Positions 11,440-22,590 of a stretch of DNA of 64,000 nucleotides are shown here, piece by piece. A program made the translations under genes and the position numbers. The notes under the pieces were generated by a model. The model saw nothing but the letters and a program-made list of their open reading frames with translations. It made no database searches and was not told the origin of the DNA. Location: the NCBI RefSeq assembly GCF_019279795.1, contig NC_056729.1:1869951057-1870015056 (forward strand), in the 5' to 3' direction. Numbering within the stretch: the first letter of the stretch is position 1; every line of letters begins with the position of its first letter. Source of the DNA: Protopterus annectens (taxonomy: Eukaryota; Chordata; Ceratodontiformes; Protopteridae).

Positions 11440-12640
11440 TTTGTAGACATCAGACTACAACAGGAGCTAATGAATGTTATGGCCAGAAGTGACCACAGCG
11501 GAAGTATTGCACACATCAAGCATTAGTGTAGCAAATATTCTGTATGTCTCCCTTTGACCACACCAGTTGCAAGAACTAGTCACGGGAAGAACACATTAAG
11601 TGACTGGTAGTACTGCATTTAGATCCTGTATGTACTGGGGCTATTTGCATTTCTCAAACATCTGTTATATTAATAGGGGTTGTCAGACTGAATTTTTTAG
11701 TAATACTGGGGCACGCTAAGTGCGTGGTATCATAGCAGGGCTGGAAGATATTTTACAATGCACTGTATGGGAGGAAGGTACTACTGGACATGCTCTAAGT
11801 GTTACGTGCCATTGAAAATACGGTACGCTATTAAACTGTATTGTAGGAATCAGTTAGGTCGGGTTGGTAGCAAAGCAGAAATGCTGAATACTAAATAGGA
11901 GCAAAGACTAAACACATAAAATGCCTGCACACATTCAAGAGTGAGCTTAGATGAGCAGGCTCTGACCTGGGAGGATGTGGGTAAGGATATAGTACGCTGG
12001 TAAGTGTTTGTCACACAACAGCATGCATGTTATCACATTTAAATGCTCATACACATTAGGAAAGCAAACTAATTAGGGAAGTTCTGACCAGGTTGTGAAC
12101 AGGTAGAGAGTTTCCATGCTGTTTAGCAAGTACCACAGGGATGGGAATGTCAGACAAAAAATAATTAGCAAGCTTGCATTTGTAATTAAATAGTAAAAAC
12201 AGATGGGGATACAACAAAGTTGGAGCATGTCAGGCACAAAGCAAACAATGAGACCTGGCAACAGTAATTATGTAATTACAGAGCAATGAACAGAGCAGTA
12301 AGACCAAAATATATTATACAAAGTTGTTTAGCACATACAGAAGTAAACAGGCACTGTAACTTACCGGCTAGTGCACACGCAGTGTATTGCAGCAGTGATC
12401 GAGGGGCAGGAATGTTAATTTAAAAAGAAATGGCACCATGGGTAACACCACTAGATATAGACTTAGGGAGAGGAAGGAATTAAATATAAGATCTCCAAGG
12501 TCGCACCTCAGTGGGGATAGGGCATAATCTCTTCACTGCTATAATATTGATTTTGTCAGTTTTTGGTGTTTTAGACCTTTTTGTTGACTATTTTCAAGTC
12601 AACTTTATTGACATTAGATTAATTTAAGTAGTACTATATC
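11440..12640 (-). other. Probable LINE 5' untranslated region, partly dispersed repeat
   Basis: No coding signal is seen. The stretch 11565-11810 recurs inverted at 27510-27756, so it is dispersed repeat DNA, most simply the 5' region of the L2-like LINE. I cannot assign 11850-12640; it ends in a (TC)n(TA)n tract. Confidence 0.5.
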
Positions 12641-12642
12641 TA

Positions 12643-12696
<54 letters not shown>
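12640..12696. repeat. (TC)n(TA)n microsatellite
   Basis: A TC run (about 12641-12662) is followed by a TA run to 12696, directly against the left end of the foldback element. Confidence 0.95.

Positions 12697-13299
<603 letters not shown>

Positions 13300-13352
<53 letters not shown>
13300..13352. repeat. (TA)n microsatellite
   Basis: An uninterrupted TA run lies between the foldback element and the 3' end of the minus-strand CR1-like LINE. Confidence 0.95.
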
Positions 13353-13355
<3 letters not shown>

Positions 13356-14315
13356 TTCATAGGTGTACACTAGGCTAATGGCCTGGAGTCTTTACAAGCC
13401 TAGCCCATATAAGTGCCCTGTCATCATGCTGCCCGATGTTAGTTCCCAGTGCCTCTGTCAAGTAGAGCCACTGGAGTGCTCCTAAAGGTGAACTTTCTAT
13501 TTCCCATCCACTCATCAAGATTTCTCTTGAAGAGGGCCAATGAGGTGCTCTGCTTGACATATATGGGAAGTTTATTCTATAGTATGGGCAGTCTCTGGGT
13601 TATGAACTTGTCCCTCCAGCATGTACTGTTGATTGTGGTAATAAGGTTGAGGTCTCTTAAGGATGTGGTGCAGAGGGATTGGGATTTCTTTAGATGTAGC
13701 ATTTCTAACAGAGCTGGGTCAGACATGGCTTTGTAAGTCGACCACAGATTGCCTCTTAGTAGACGATATGAGACAGAGAATAGCTGGAGTTTTTTGAGTC
13801 TGTCCATGTAGGACGTGCTTAAGGCCTAGGATCCTCTTTGTGAGGTACTTTTGTGGCCTTTCCAGCTGTTGCATGTGTCTAGTGAGGTACATGACAAATG
13901 GGGTATTATACTCGATAATCGGCCTAATGAGGGAAGAGTAGAGTCCTGATAATGAGATGTGCCACATAGAAGGACTTTCTGACCACAGTGGCAATGTGGT
14001 GGTCGAAGGAGAGGTTGCTGTCATCCTGTGTCCCCAGATCTCTTATAATGCCTTCAGTGTTCAGTGGGGTCCCATCGATGTGGTAATTAGTGGGAATTGA
14101 GATTTTCCCAAAGGGGATGATGATGCATTTTTTGGCATTAAGCTTAAGGCCATGGTTTCGACACCAGTCATTGGTCTCAGTGAGGCCTTTCTGTAGGATG
14201 TCTACATTACTTGGGGAGTTAATAATGGCTCCCAGCTTGCAGTCATCTGTGAACATGGTCAGCCAGAGTCCCTCCATGTTTGCCTGGACTTCTGAGAAGT
14301 AGATGTCAAACAGGA
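13353..14315 (-). pseudogene. CR1-like LINE 3' fragment
   Basis: On the minus strand this encodes the RT C-terminal half and ends in the family tail with CCTATGAACCTAT words at 13353-13366. Recognisable pieces are FTDDCKLGAIINSP (FADD box changed to FTDD) near 14240, NHGLKLNAKKCIIIPFGK, DLGTQDDSNLSFDHH, IIEYNTPFVMYLTRHMQQLERPQKYLTKRI and FSVSYRLLRGNL. It is 5'-truncated at about 14315 and split over several frames. Confidence 0.85.
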
Positions 14316-14689
14316 ATCAAACATTAGCCTCACATAAGGGAATAGCTTCAGGATGCTTTGTTGCATGGTGCAAAATATTCACAGTGTAATGTAACCCATT
14401 TGTTAGATTTTACAAATGGTCCAGTAACAAAAGATCTCTGTCATGTTCACTGAAACACTGGTGATTCAAGCCTACCCAGAGGCACTGTTTCCTTGTTTAT
14501 TAACTATTTAAAATGTGTTAGTCTAATTATTAAATATTTATCCAATAATTTTTTCTGGCAGTTGGTACTGAGAGCTACTTCCAGTAGTCAAAATAGTGTG
14601 CGGCTATAAGCAAGTCACTTAAGCAGACAGTGTTCCCTGGTCACCTCTGAAAATTGATAATTTGTTCTGTGGGCCTACCTGGTTATCAA
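14316..14689. other. Unassigned
   Basis: I see no coding frame, tandem repeat or terminal structure. The right end may be the decayed downstream part of the Ty3/gypsy fragment that follows. Confidence 0.4.
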
Positions 14690-15120
14690 ATAGATGAAAA
14701 TAAAGAATGATCATAGCAATACATTCAAATGGAAGCTCTATGGTAGTCACTGGAACCATTTTGAGGCCTAAATGAGGTGACTGTTGTCTGATATTTCTGT
14801 CATCTCACAAACAATATTTCATATTTCCATCAGTATTCCTGGCCATAGAAACCTTGCTATGATCTGTGTTTTAGTCTTTCCATTCCTAGGTGTCCTCTTC
14901 TTCGTACATGACTCTGTGCTATCATCATCTCTAGGTTTCTGAAAAAATTGAGTACTAATAGTTTATGTATTGCTTCCTTTGTTGTTACTCTGTACAATAA
15001 GTCATTTTGTAAGTCAAAGTAATGGTAGAAAGTGAGAACAGTTATTCCCCCTGCAACTCTAGCTATATGTTTCCTTGCTCTGTTCATCATGTCATCCTCC
15101 CGTTGTGTATTTTTAATGTT
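14690..15120 (-). pseudogene. Ty3/gypsy integrase N-terminal fragment
   Basis: The minus-strand stretch 15090-14857 carries DLQNDLLYRV, then LLVLNFFRNLEMMIAQSH, then GHLGMERL and GFYGQEY. This order (ngLLYR-v, mv-lAHs-p-gGHLG--kT, -RFyWPg) marks the integrase zinc-binding region of gypsy-type retrotransposons. After a frame change, 14810-14690 gives a VPVTTIELPFECIAMIIL segment matching the P-PiievPFerIamDi linker. Key histidine/cysteine residues are partly lost, and no LTRs are seen. Confidence 0.6.
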
Positions 15121-15759
15121 TATTCATCTTGCTTGGAGGCCAGCCACCTCTGGACCATCTTCAAGGTCAGCTTACATTAAGAAGAAGGTGTCATCATCTT
15201 CAGTATCTAACTTTTGTCATAAGAAAGGGAAATCATACCAGTAGTCTTTAGCTTCAGTTGACATTTCTACATTATCTTTTTCCCCCTTTCTAAATTTGAT
15301 GCCTAGAACCCCCTTTCTTCTGTTTATGGTTACTGTATTTTGGCTCAAGAGAATACTCCGGTAGCTCTTTTCAAGGTTATCATGTCTCCTAGTATACACT
15401 ACCCTCTCCTTTTTCTTTTCATTTTTAGGTTGCTCTCCCACTGTTTCAGCGTGAGTGACTACCACCAACTCACCAAATCAAAAAAATGGTGGTGCCTTGT
15501 GTGGCTGTGTCAGCTCATTAGAGAGATATGCTTAATCTGTCTTCTTTTTCACACAAAACTTCAAAAAAAATCACATTCTGGGCTTTTAAGTGGAAGTACA
15601 TTAACTTACAGCAGAGAGAAGCTTCTGGAAATGAAGCAGTTAACGGTTTCATGCTGCTGGCTAGATTGCTTGCAGTCAGTAGAGTTCCTGTGGCCTACTA
15701 CACTCAAAGAAATATCGGAGCAGTGTATTTTAACCCAGCATGCCTTAAAGTGCCTGAAA
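15121..15759. other. Mixed old repeat sequence before the Rex1-like LINE
   Basis: A plus-strand frame opens at 15340 and runs into the LINE, but its first part (to about 15750) has no family signature. Around 15425-15465 there is a weak resemblance to 24254-24290, both with a GTTGCTCTCCC word followed by ACCA-rich sequence. This may be further gypsy remains on the minus strand. Confidence 0.35.
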
Positions 15760-16636
15760 CATGAGACAAAAGGTTCTGGAACACTCAGAACAAGACAAAA
15801 CAGGAAAAGATGTCAGCAAACCAGAAAAAGGGCCTGCAGGGCTGGAACTGCTCCAAAGTTGAAAACTAATCCTCACAGGCCTGCTCTGTCTTCAGTACTG
15901 CTAGCTAATGCACACTCGCTGGACAGTAAAATGGATAGCTTCATAGGTTAGTACTAGGCTAACTGCCCTTGTGGGCCATTTTAAGGCTAGACAAGTACCC
16001 CATTTGAGAATTAAACCCTGCACCTCATGCCTATAAGGTGAATACTTTAACCATCATGCCAACCTCCCATCCTCCCAGGATGACCTGAGGCTGGAACTGT
16101 ACAACAAAAATAAGGTAAGGAATACCTATTTACTGATGATTACTGGGACGTGGCTACATAACAAAATCAATGATAGTGCTGTTACCCTAGAAGGTCTCCC
16201 ACTCCTTCGTGCAGACAGATGTCAAGCTTTGTGTGCAAAGGCCAAGGGAGGTGAAGTCTGCATCTATGTGAATGAAAGATGGTATAAGAACTGTGAGATT
16301 GTTCAGTCACATTGCTCTGATAATCTAGAGTTCCTGTCCTTAAAATGCAGACCCATTTATGTACCTAGAGAGCTAAATGGAATATATGTAACAGTGAAAT
16401 ACATTTCACCCAGTGCAAACACCACTGTGGCCCTGAGCAATCTTTATAACTCTATCTGTGAGCTGCAAATTAAAAATTCAGACTTTGCACACACGGTTGC
16501 TGATGATTTTGATCAAGTGGATCTGAGGGAGGTGCTATCCCATTACTATCAAGTTGTTGATTTTCCTACAAGGGGTGCTAGCACTCTGGACAAAGCATAT
16601 TCTAACATCAAAAGTGGCTACAGAGCAATGCAATAA
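15760..16636 (+). pseudogene. Rex1/L2-like LINE endonuclease, degenerate
   Basis: The domain starts with LSSVLLANAHSLDSKMD (15883-15933), is cut by the SINE, and resumes at 16081 with DDLRLEL and the ITGTWLHNK motif (from about 16136). Comparison with the family pattern shows three active-site losses: the catalytic Glu of TETWL is Gly (GTWL), GDFN has become DDFD (VADDFDQ), and the His of SDH is Gln (SSDQ, just after the stop). A stop at 16634-16636 ends the frame before the SDQ motif. The EN fold (RADR, GGEVCIYV, LEFLSLKCRP, VDFPTRGASTLD) is still easy to recognise. Confidence 0.85.
15942..16078 (-). mobile_element. tRNA-derived SINE with CR1-like tail (copy 2)
   Basis: On the minus strand the head shows TTGGCATGATGGTTAAAG (A box region) and GCAGGGTTTAATTCTCA (B box region). 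It is followed by GTCTAGCCTTAAAATGGCC and a tail GTTAGCCTAGTACTAACCTATGAA. It aligns end to end with the copy at 8258-8395, and its tail matches the CR1-like LINE end. It splits the LINE endonuclease between KMDS and DDLRLEL. A short GGAT word on both sides may be the remains of a target duplication. Confidence 0.8.
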
Positions 16637-16639
16637 CCT

Positions 16640-17404
16640 AACTTAGGAAGCTCTGACCAGGTTACTATCATGCTTCTATCAGCCTACAAACCAGCTCTGA
16701 TCAGAGAAAAGTCCACAGTTAAGCAGATCGGGGTCTGGCATGAGGGGGCTTTGGAATTACTCCAAGACTGTTTTGACACTACTTTCTGGGACATTTTCAA
16801 AGGGGCCGCTATGTCAGATGGACTGGTGAACATAGATGATTACACAGAAGCAGTAATATCTTACATCACTAAGTGTGTTGATGATGTATCTGACATTAAA
16901 AGCATCAAAATCAGAGCAAACCAAAAGCCATGGCTCAGCAACAATGTCTATGATCTCCTGAAAGCAGGAAATGCAGCATTCAGGGCCAAGGACAAGAAGG
17001 GTCTCAGCGAAGCTAGACAAAACCTAAAAAAGGGCATTAAAGAGGCCAAGAGGGAATATGGAAAGAAATTACAAAGTCAGTTTGTAGACATGAGGGACAC
17101 CAAGAGTCTCTGGCAAGGAACACAACAGATTACTGACTACAAAACCAGGCCAGCTCAGTGGGAAGAGAACATTGAATTTAAATTCCTGAACAGGTTGAAC
17201 TCCTTCTTTGGCAAATCTGAAGAGAAGAACAATGTGGTTGCTACAAGACTACCTACTGACCAGGAAAAGAGGGTGCTCAGCCTTAACTTCAATCAAGTGA
17301 GATCTCAACTTAAGAAAGTGAACCCCAGGAAGGCTGCTAGTCCTGATAAAATACTGGGTAAAGTATTTAAAGGCTGTGCAGGCCAACTATGATCAGTTCT
17401 AAAT
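16640..17404 (+). pseudogene. Rex1/L2-like LINE linker between endonuclease and RT
   Basis: Open from 16670 to 17392. It carries YKPALIREKSTVKQIGVWHEGALELLQDCF, then ANQKPWLSNNVYDLLKAGNAAFRAKD, a basic LKKGIKEAKREYGKKLQ segment, and RKAASPDKILG just before the RT. This is the standard linker order for this LINE group. It ends at the DIRS insertion. Confidence 0.85.
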
Positions 17405-17431
17405 AGAAGTTATGTTCTTACCATAACGTTC

Positions 17432-17545
17432 CATGTGGAGTGTTCATCTCGCCTTTGTTCTTACCTCTGCACGAAGAAGCTCGAGATCACCTAATACCCA
17501 CAATCCCCCTCTGCTTTTACCTCAGATCTAGTTTGCAAGCAAACC
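17432..17545 (+). repeat. DIRS inverted terminal repeat, left
   Basis: This matches the reverse complement of 22480-22589 over about 110 bp with small gaps. Shared words include GAAGAAGCTCGAGATCACCT and CAGATCTAGTTTGC. Sequence between 17405 and 17431 has no partner on the right and may be the extra terminal segment that DIRS elements carry. Confidence 0.8.
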
Positions 17546-17598
17546 AGCAGCCAGAGAGAGCACACTCATACCAAAATTTACACAATCAAGAAATCATC

Positions 17599-17599
<1 letters not shown>

Positions 17600-17660
<61 letters not shown>
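17600..17660. repeat. (TA)n microsatellite inside the DIRS end
   Basis: A TA run lies between the left terminal repeat and the recombinase gene. Confidence 0.9.
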
Positions 17661-17662
<2 letters not shown>

Positions 17663-17739
17663 AGTGTATCATACAAATACAACCACTGCAAATGCAGAAG
17701 GAGAATACTCCAGACCAGGCACCAAATTGAACGTTCTTC

Positions 17740-18200
17740 CTGAGGGTGGAGGATATGTGAGAGTGTTCAATCCGCCGCTTGTTCTTACACATGGTAGCTC
17801 CATGTTCCTGAGGAACTCACAGGAGAACGCTCTTGTTAATAGTGGAACCAAAGGTTGCCCTATCCCTAGAAACCCTGTCCACTTTGTAATGAGAGATGAA
17901 TGTATGTTTAGCCTAAGTAGTAGCTGCACAATGTCGTGTCTAATGGTAGGCGTGAGCCAAGGATGTAGACACTGATCTTGTAGAATGTCCTTTAGGTTTG
18001 ACAGATAAGGTTTGATTAGAAGACTCATAAGCGTATATGATACAATCAGTTAGCCATTTGGAAAGAGTTCGTTTAGTAACCGCTACACCTTTCCTGCTGT
18101 CAGTAAAAGCTACAAATAGTTGATCAGATTTCCTGTGATCCTTTGTTCTATCCAAATAAAACCTGAGTTGTCTATGGACATCAATTTTGTGCAACATATA
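17740..18200 (-). pseudogene. DIRS tyrosine recombinase fragment
   Basis: The 18197-17940 stretch reads RQLRFYLDRTKDHRKSDQLFVAF, then AVTKRTLSKWLTDCI, then KPKGHSTRSVSTSLAH. The H-S-T-R-S box is the conserved H-x-x-R of the tyrosine recombinase active site as seen in DIRS elements. The following frame (18028-17669) gives HTFISHYKVDR, near where the catalytic tyrosine region is expected, but the reading frame is broken and the nucleophile cannot be assigned. A GTGAGAGTGTTCAATC segment at about 17757 matches the right terminal repeat and fits the internal complementary region of DIRS. Confidence 0.75.
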
Positions 18201-18209
18201 CTCTAACTT

Positions 18210-19100
18210 ATTGGTGTGATTTTAATTCAATGGACTGATTAATGTTATTGGTAGAGCAAACTTTGGGGAGAAAGGATGGATTAGTGCGAAGAGATACTCT
18301 GTCAGAGTGGAAAATCAAATAAGGGTGTTTAATAGAAAGAGCCTGCAGCTCAGAGATGTAATGGCTACCAAGAAGAGAGTCTTCCACGATAAAAACTTCA
18401 ATGGGCAAACGGAGGCTGGCTCAAAGGGGGGGCAACATCAATTTAGAAAGTAAGATGTTCAGATTCCAAGGTGATGTAGGAGTTCTAACTGGTGGTCTAA
18501 TATGAAAAGATCCTTTTAAAAGGCCTTACAAAGTCTGTGAGCCATAACAGGTGCCCACATTCTTCCACATGAAAGTTGGAAATGGCAGCCAATTGCACTC
18601 TTAAAGTGGCAGGAGAAGCTCTTTCATGGAACAATTCTGTCAAAAACTCCAAGATCTTGTTTCTATAACAGGGTCCAAATGATGTGAATCCATTTACTGG
18701 TGTAGGTCTTTGTAGTGGAAGCTTTATGAGAAGCCACTAATATATTCTGAACTGCGGTGTAAGAGAGTCAGACCTGGCTAGAAGCTGCTAGATGGAGTGA
18801 TTCGAGAGATGGGTGAGGAACTCCTGACGAGTGAGTCAGTAGATCTGGCTCTGGGTCCAGAATCCAAGGTCCCGAATGCGGTGTTGCAATAGAAAGGGGA
18901 ACCAAATTTGATGAGGCCAGAATGGGGCAATGAGGATTATCGTCCTTTGAAGGTTGTTGGCTTTCTGCAGAAACTTTGCAATCAGGGGAAAGGGAGGAAA
19001 AGCATACAGGAGACCCAAAGTAGCTCCTGCATTTGGCGTTCATTGGAGCAACGCAAAGATAATTGACTGATTGAGGGACCACGTGAGGCAACAGGATTGC
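18210..19100 (-). pseudogene. DIRS region between RNase H and recombinase
   Basis: Broken minus-strand frames lie here. 19018-18836 reads LLYAFPPFPLIAKFLQKANN and then APFWPHQIWFP, the usual stretch after the DIRS RNase H (y-FPP--li---l-k---e-----lia P-Wp-q-Wfp). Around 18700-18550 are segments of the recombinase N-terminus, not in one frame. Confidence 0.65.
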
Positions 19101-20340
19101 TCTGCTCAGCCTGTCGGCTCCTGGCGTTGGACCGGGGATGGCGTTGCGATCAGAAGCGACCGTGGACTCCGCCCATTGCCAAATTCTCATGGCCTCTCTG
19201 CATAGCTGATAAGACCTGGTTCCCTTGCTTGTTTATGTACCAGACTACAGACATGTTGTGTGTCTGAAGTGGAATAGGCCCTAGAGGAAGAAGGGGAGCA
19301 GGGTGTTGCAACGCTAAAAACACTGCCCTCAACTCCAGAACATTGATGTGCAGATTGTACTCCAAATTGGTCCATAAGCCTTGGACTGTCTGTCCCTGAA
19401 AGATGCCCCCACCCTATCAGGGAAGCGTCCGTGTTTATATCCGCTGTCGGTGGGTAGCACAAATGGTCTTCCGCTGGAAAGGTTGCAAGTCTGAAGCCAC
19501 CAGGTTAGGTGTGATTTGCATGTGTTTGTAATCAGAATTTCGTGTGTCAGAGGTAGCTGTTGGAATGACCATTGTGCAAACAGTAGCCATTGTAGAACTC
19601 TCATGTGCAGTCTTCCCAATGGTATCGCAATGAGAGAAGCTGCCATGAGACCCAAGACTTTCAGAACCAGCTTTGCTGGGATTTTTGGATGACAGAAGGA
19701 GAGAAATGTGGCTTTGAAGTGAGACTATCCTTTCTGGAGGGAGCCTTAGAATTAAATGATGCATATCTAATTCTATGAATAAGATATGCTATGATGGCTG
19801 CAGTAAAGATTTTAAATTTACGGAAATTCGAGGAGAACACAAAGCTGTAGAGTGTAATCCCTGGCCTGTATCAGTTGGGTGGTGGCAGAAAGGAGCCAGT
19901 CGTCCAGATACGGAAACACCTGACTCAGATGAGACGCTACCACTGCCATGCATTTGGTGAAAACCCTGGGGCTGAGGTCAGACCACTGATAGTGACTGGC
20001 TCCCAGCCAAAAGCGCAAATGATCCCTGGACACCCTGGCCATTTTGATGTGGTAGTATGCATCCTTCAGATCTATTGAGCACATCCAGTCGTCCTTCTGT
20101 AAGAATGGAAGGATCGATTGAAGTGACCATTACTTTTCTTTCTTGACAAAGGTGTTGAGGTTGCTTAGGTCCAGAATCGGCCTCCAGTCCCCTGTTTTCT
20201 TAAAAAAAACAAAAGTGAGTCCGAATCCTATTTAGTCCGCTGCTGGGACTGGTTGGATGACTTTTTCTAGCAGCTTTGAAATTTCTATAGCTGCTGGGTC
20301 TTACATCTGGGAGTTTTCTTTGGAATGGGGTGGATAGGAA
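19100..20340 (-). pseudogene. DIRS reverse transcriptase and RNase H
   Basis: RT motifs in order on the minus strand are WRPILDLSNLNTFVKKEK (about 20190), CSIDLKDAYYHI (from 20081), SDLSPRVFTKCMAVV and FPYLDDWLLSA, with the DD catalytic pair near 19900. YLDDW is typical of DIRS RTs. RNase H follows: INTDASLIGWGHL near 19450 (TDAS active-site Asp) and YNLHINVLELRAVFLAL near 19350. Stops and shifts separate the two. Confidence 0.85.
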
Positions 20341-20439
20341 TGGTATTCTGTAACCTCTGGTAACAACCTTTTACCCAGTTGTCTGTAGTAATGTTTTGCC
20401 AGGCCTGAGGGTATGCCTCCAGAGCAGGACAGTCGGGCC

Positions 20440-21900
20440 TCCTCTCACGAGTGCTGGAAAGGTTTTCCAGGGGGTGTATCCCTGTCACCTTGGTTTTGCG
20501 GACCCCCTCTGCCACCAGAGTGGCGTCTTCCACCTCTGCCCCTCCTCTGCCTCTAGAGGGGCATCACCCGTGTGCCTGGGAAAGATCCTGACAGCAGACA
20601 GAGTCTTTCCTTCCTGTTCACACCGGGTAAGGGTCTCCTTTACTTTGGGGCAAAAGAGAGTGGCACCATCAAATGGGGCGTTAGTAAAGGAAGACTTGAA
20701 GGCTTCTGCAAATGAACATGCATCCAGGATTGCGATCCTTCGACTGCGTATGATATCAGCCTCATGGATGAGTTAATGGATGTAAGGGTATTGAGATGTG
20801 CTGTAACTTTCTCTGAGACAGCAGCATCTGTAGTACCCTGGAGGGTATCTCCCAGCTCTTTGATTAGATCCTCTGTAAACGTGTAAAATGGGTCAAATAG
20901 TTCAGGGATCCATAGAAAAAGCAGCTGAACTAAAATGCGCTTCCGTATCTGTCCATAGTCCTGGAATCTTTGTTAGGCGGATGGACAGATGAGCCGACAT
21001 CTCCTTTTTCGTGGCGCTGCCACCACCATGGCCCACTGGAACTCCCTTTGTGAGGTAAGCCTTGTCTTGGGGTGCAGTGATGTACTTATTAGGCTTCCTA
21101 GGGACTGGTTCCACGAGCAATCAGCTCCATTAACTCATCGAAGGGCGGAGTGACCCAGGAGGAGGAAGGGGCAGCACCGAATGCCTTCAGCAAGACTGAC
21201 TCATCCTCAGAAGGGGAAGGGACTGCCAATCACCTCTCTGCTTTAGGATCTCCAAGATGTCAGAAAAGGAGACATCTTCTGAAGGTGACTTTGGGGACCC
21301 TTCTGACTCATCCAAGTCAGTATCGGATGTCAAAGATTCTTGTGGAGAATCTAAGTGTCTCCTCTACACAATCTTTTCCTAGGGACTTCTTCGGGGAGCA
21401 TCGAAGCCTCTGGTGCAGAGGAAGGTCCTTTATGGGAGGAGAGGCTGCTTCTACTGATGTGGTTGTCTAGGTAGACAACACCTTCCTCATGAGATCAGCG
21501 CCCTCGGTCCCGAGTCGGAGAATCTCCGGTTCAAGAAATGGGAAGAATCAAACAGGCACGGATGGAGAGGTGAATGGAGCCGACCGAAAAGGACGGTTCT
21601 GGCACCGAGGGCTCCACAATCAGTAGATCAACCTCTTCTGGCTCCAAAGACTGGACAGGTCTCAGAGGAGGAAGGGATGGAGATAATGGAAGGCCTTCAA
21701 GTTTCGACACCAATTGGGTGGAAACCGAGATAAGTTTGAATAATTTCTGCACCACACGGTCCACATCGGTGTCGGAGAGGGGCTTGGAAGAGCGGGTGAA
21801 AGGAACCGGACGGAGCCGACCTCAACAGTGTCGGGGAGGAGCTCCATCACCGGTTCCAAGACTCGAGGCGGAAACTGACAACAGTTGAACACTCGGCCTC
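20440..21900 (-). pseudogene. DIRS gag-like region
   Basis: Minus-strand frames at 21892-21662, 21764-21531, 21120-20902 and 20780-20390 include a proline-rich acidic part, KYITAPQDKAYLTKGVPVGHGG, TDTEAHFSSAAFSMDP, RRIAILDACSFAEAFKSSFTNAPFDGATLF and a Gly/Arg-rich end. This resembles DIRS ORF1 products (the LFG segment before a basic tail). The part from 21900 to the right repeat has no clear frame. Confidence 0.6.
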
Positions 21901-22479
21901 AAGTCTGTGGAACCAGTGATCTAACTTTAGCTGAAGAGCTCGGCTGATGACTTGGGCGATTTGGATGCCTGGTCAGAAGCATCCAGAGCCTCTTGAAAGG
22001 AAGGTTTTAACAAACCTCTATCCATTAGTTTCCTCGCCTATCTGTCATGACCCTCCCACTGAAAGAATGACAAATAGAGCAGTCTTCTTGCAGATGGAGA
22101 GGGCCAAGACAGTAGGAACTATGATTGTCAGTTACTGACATTTTTGCCCACATTGGCAACGCTTAAACCCGATTTAGCCTTTTCAGACATGTCACTATAA
22201 AAGAAAAGTCAAATCCAGTAAAATAGTCAAGTCCGTGAAATTGTCAAATCCAGTAATGCAGTCAATCCGGTTGTCAAATCCAAGAAAGGGGTGGTAGGCC
22301 CGAAGAGAACTCTAAATAAGTTTTAACAAACTTAATGGAACCGTATCCTCAACCTTACCACACACACACAAAATATCACTAAATAACTTTATATGATAAA
22401 AGTACCAAGAAAATACAAGAAAAAATTCTTAATCTTATCTTAGGTGCTCGAGTCGACCCAGTGATGCTGCAGCGGCAAA

Positions 22480-22589
22480 CTAGATCTGAGTTAAAGGCAG
22501 AGGGGATTGTGGGTATTAGGTGATCTCGAGCTTCTTCTCGATGCAGAGCTTGAAGAACAAACGGCGAGATTGAACACTCTCACATCTGA
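22480..22589 (-). repeat. DIRS inverted terminal repeat, right
   Basis: This is the reverse complement of the left repeat at 17432-17545. It ends at GAACACTCTCACAT, after which the LINE frame resumes (DVFNTSLILGK). Confidence 0.8.
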
Positions 22590-22590
22590 T

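Larger units (their letters stand above)
3238..11850 (-). mobile_element. L2-like LINE, long composite copy
   Basis: Read on the minus strand this is one non-LTR element. In order it has a 5' region (11850 to 11440), a 66-bp tandem array, an N-terminal coding region with a 2A-like motif, endonuclease and RT remains (9425 to 6640), a 3' untranslated region filled by a 60-bp minisatellite, and a tail ending in ATTT/AAAT repeats at 3238-3258. The tail (CCCCAGGCCTCCATTGAAAA type) is shared with other L2-like copies and with the V-SINEs of this window. A CR1-tailed SINE interrupts it at about 8258-8395. The 5' limit is uncertain. A dispersed copy of 11565-11810 at 27510-27756 shows that at least that part is repetitive. 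The family belongs to the Jockey superfamily (L2/Rex1/CR1 group); finer placement needs alignment. Confidence 0.75.
17405..22590 (-). mobile_element. DIRS-type tyrosine-recombinase retrotransposon
   Basis: Minus-strand order is a gag-like region (about 21900-20450), RT (20340-19820), RNase H (19470-19100) and tyrosine recombinase (18200-17740). This is the DIRS order, which uses a recombinase in place of an integrase. The ends carry inverted repeats (17432-17545 and 22480-22589) instead of direct LTRs, and a third related segment lies at 17745-17785. The insertion splits a Rex1/L2-like LINE. Frames are broken at many places, so it is inactive. No LTRs or integrase are seen. Confidence 0.85.

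Noticed and set aside
10579..11446. A 285-residue protein with 22-residue repeats on either strand
   Set aside because: Both strands are open only because the unit is 66 bp, a multiple of three; there is no other coding evidence.
17432..22589. An LTR retrotransposon with paired LTRs
   Set aside because: The terminal repeats are inverted, and the YLDDW RT and HSTRS recombinase box indicate DIRS.
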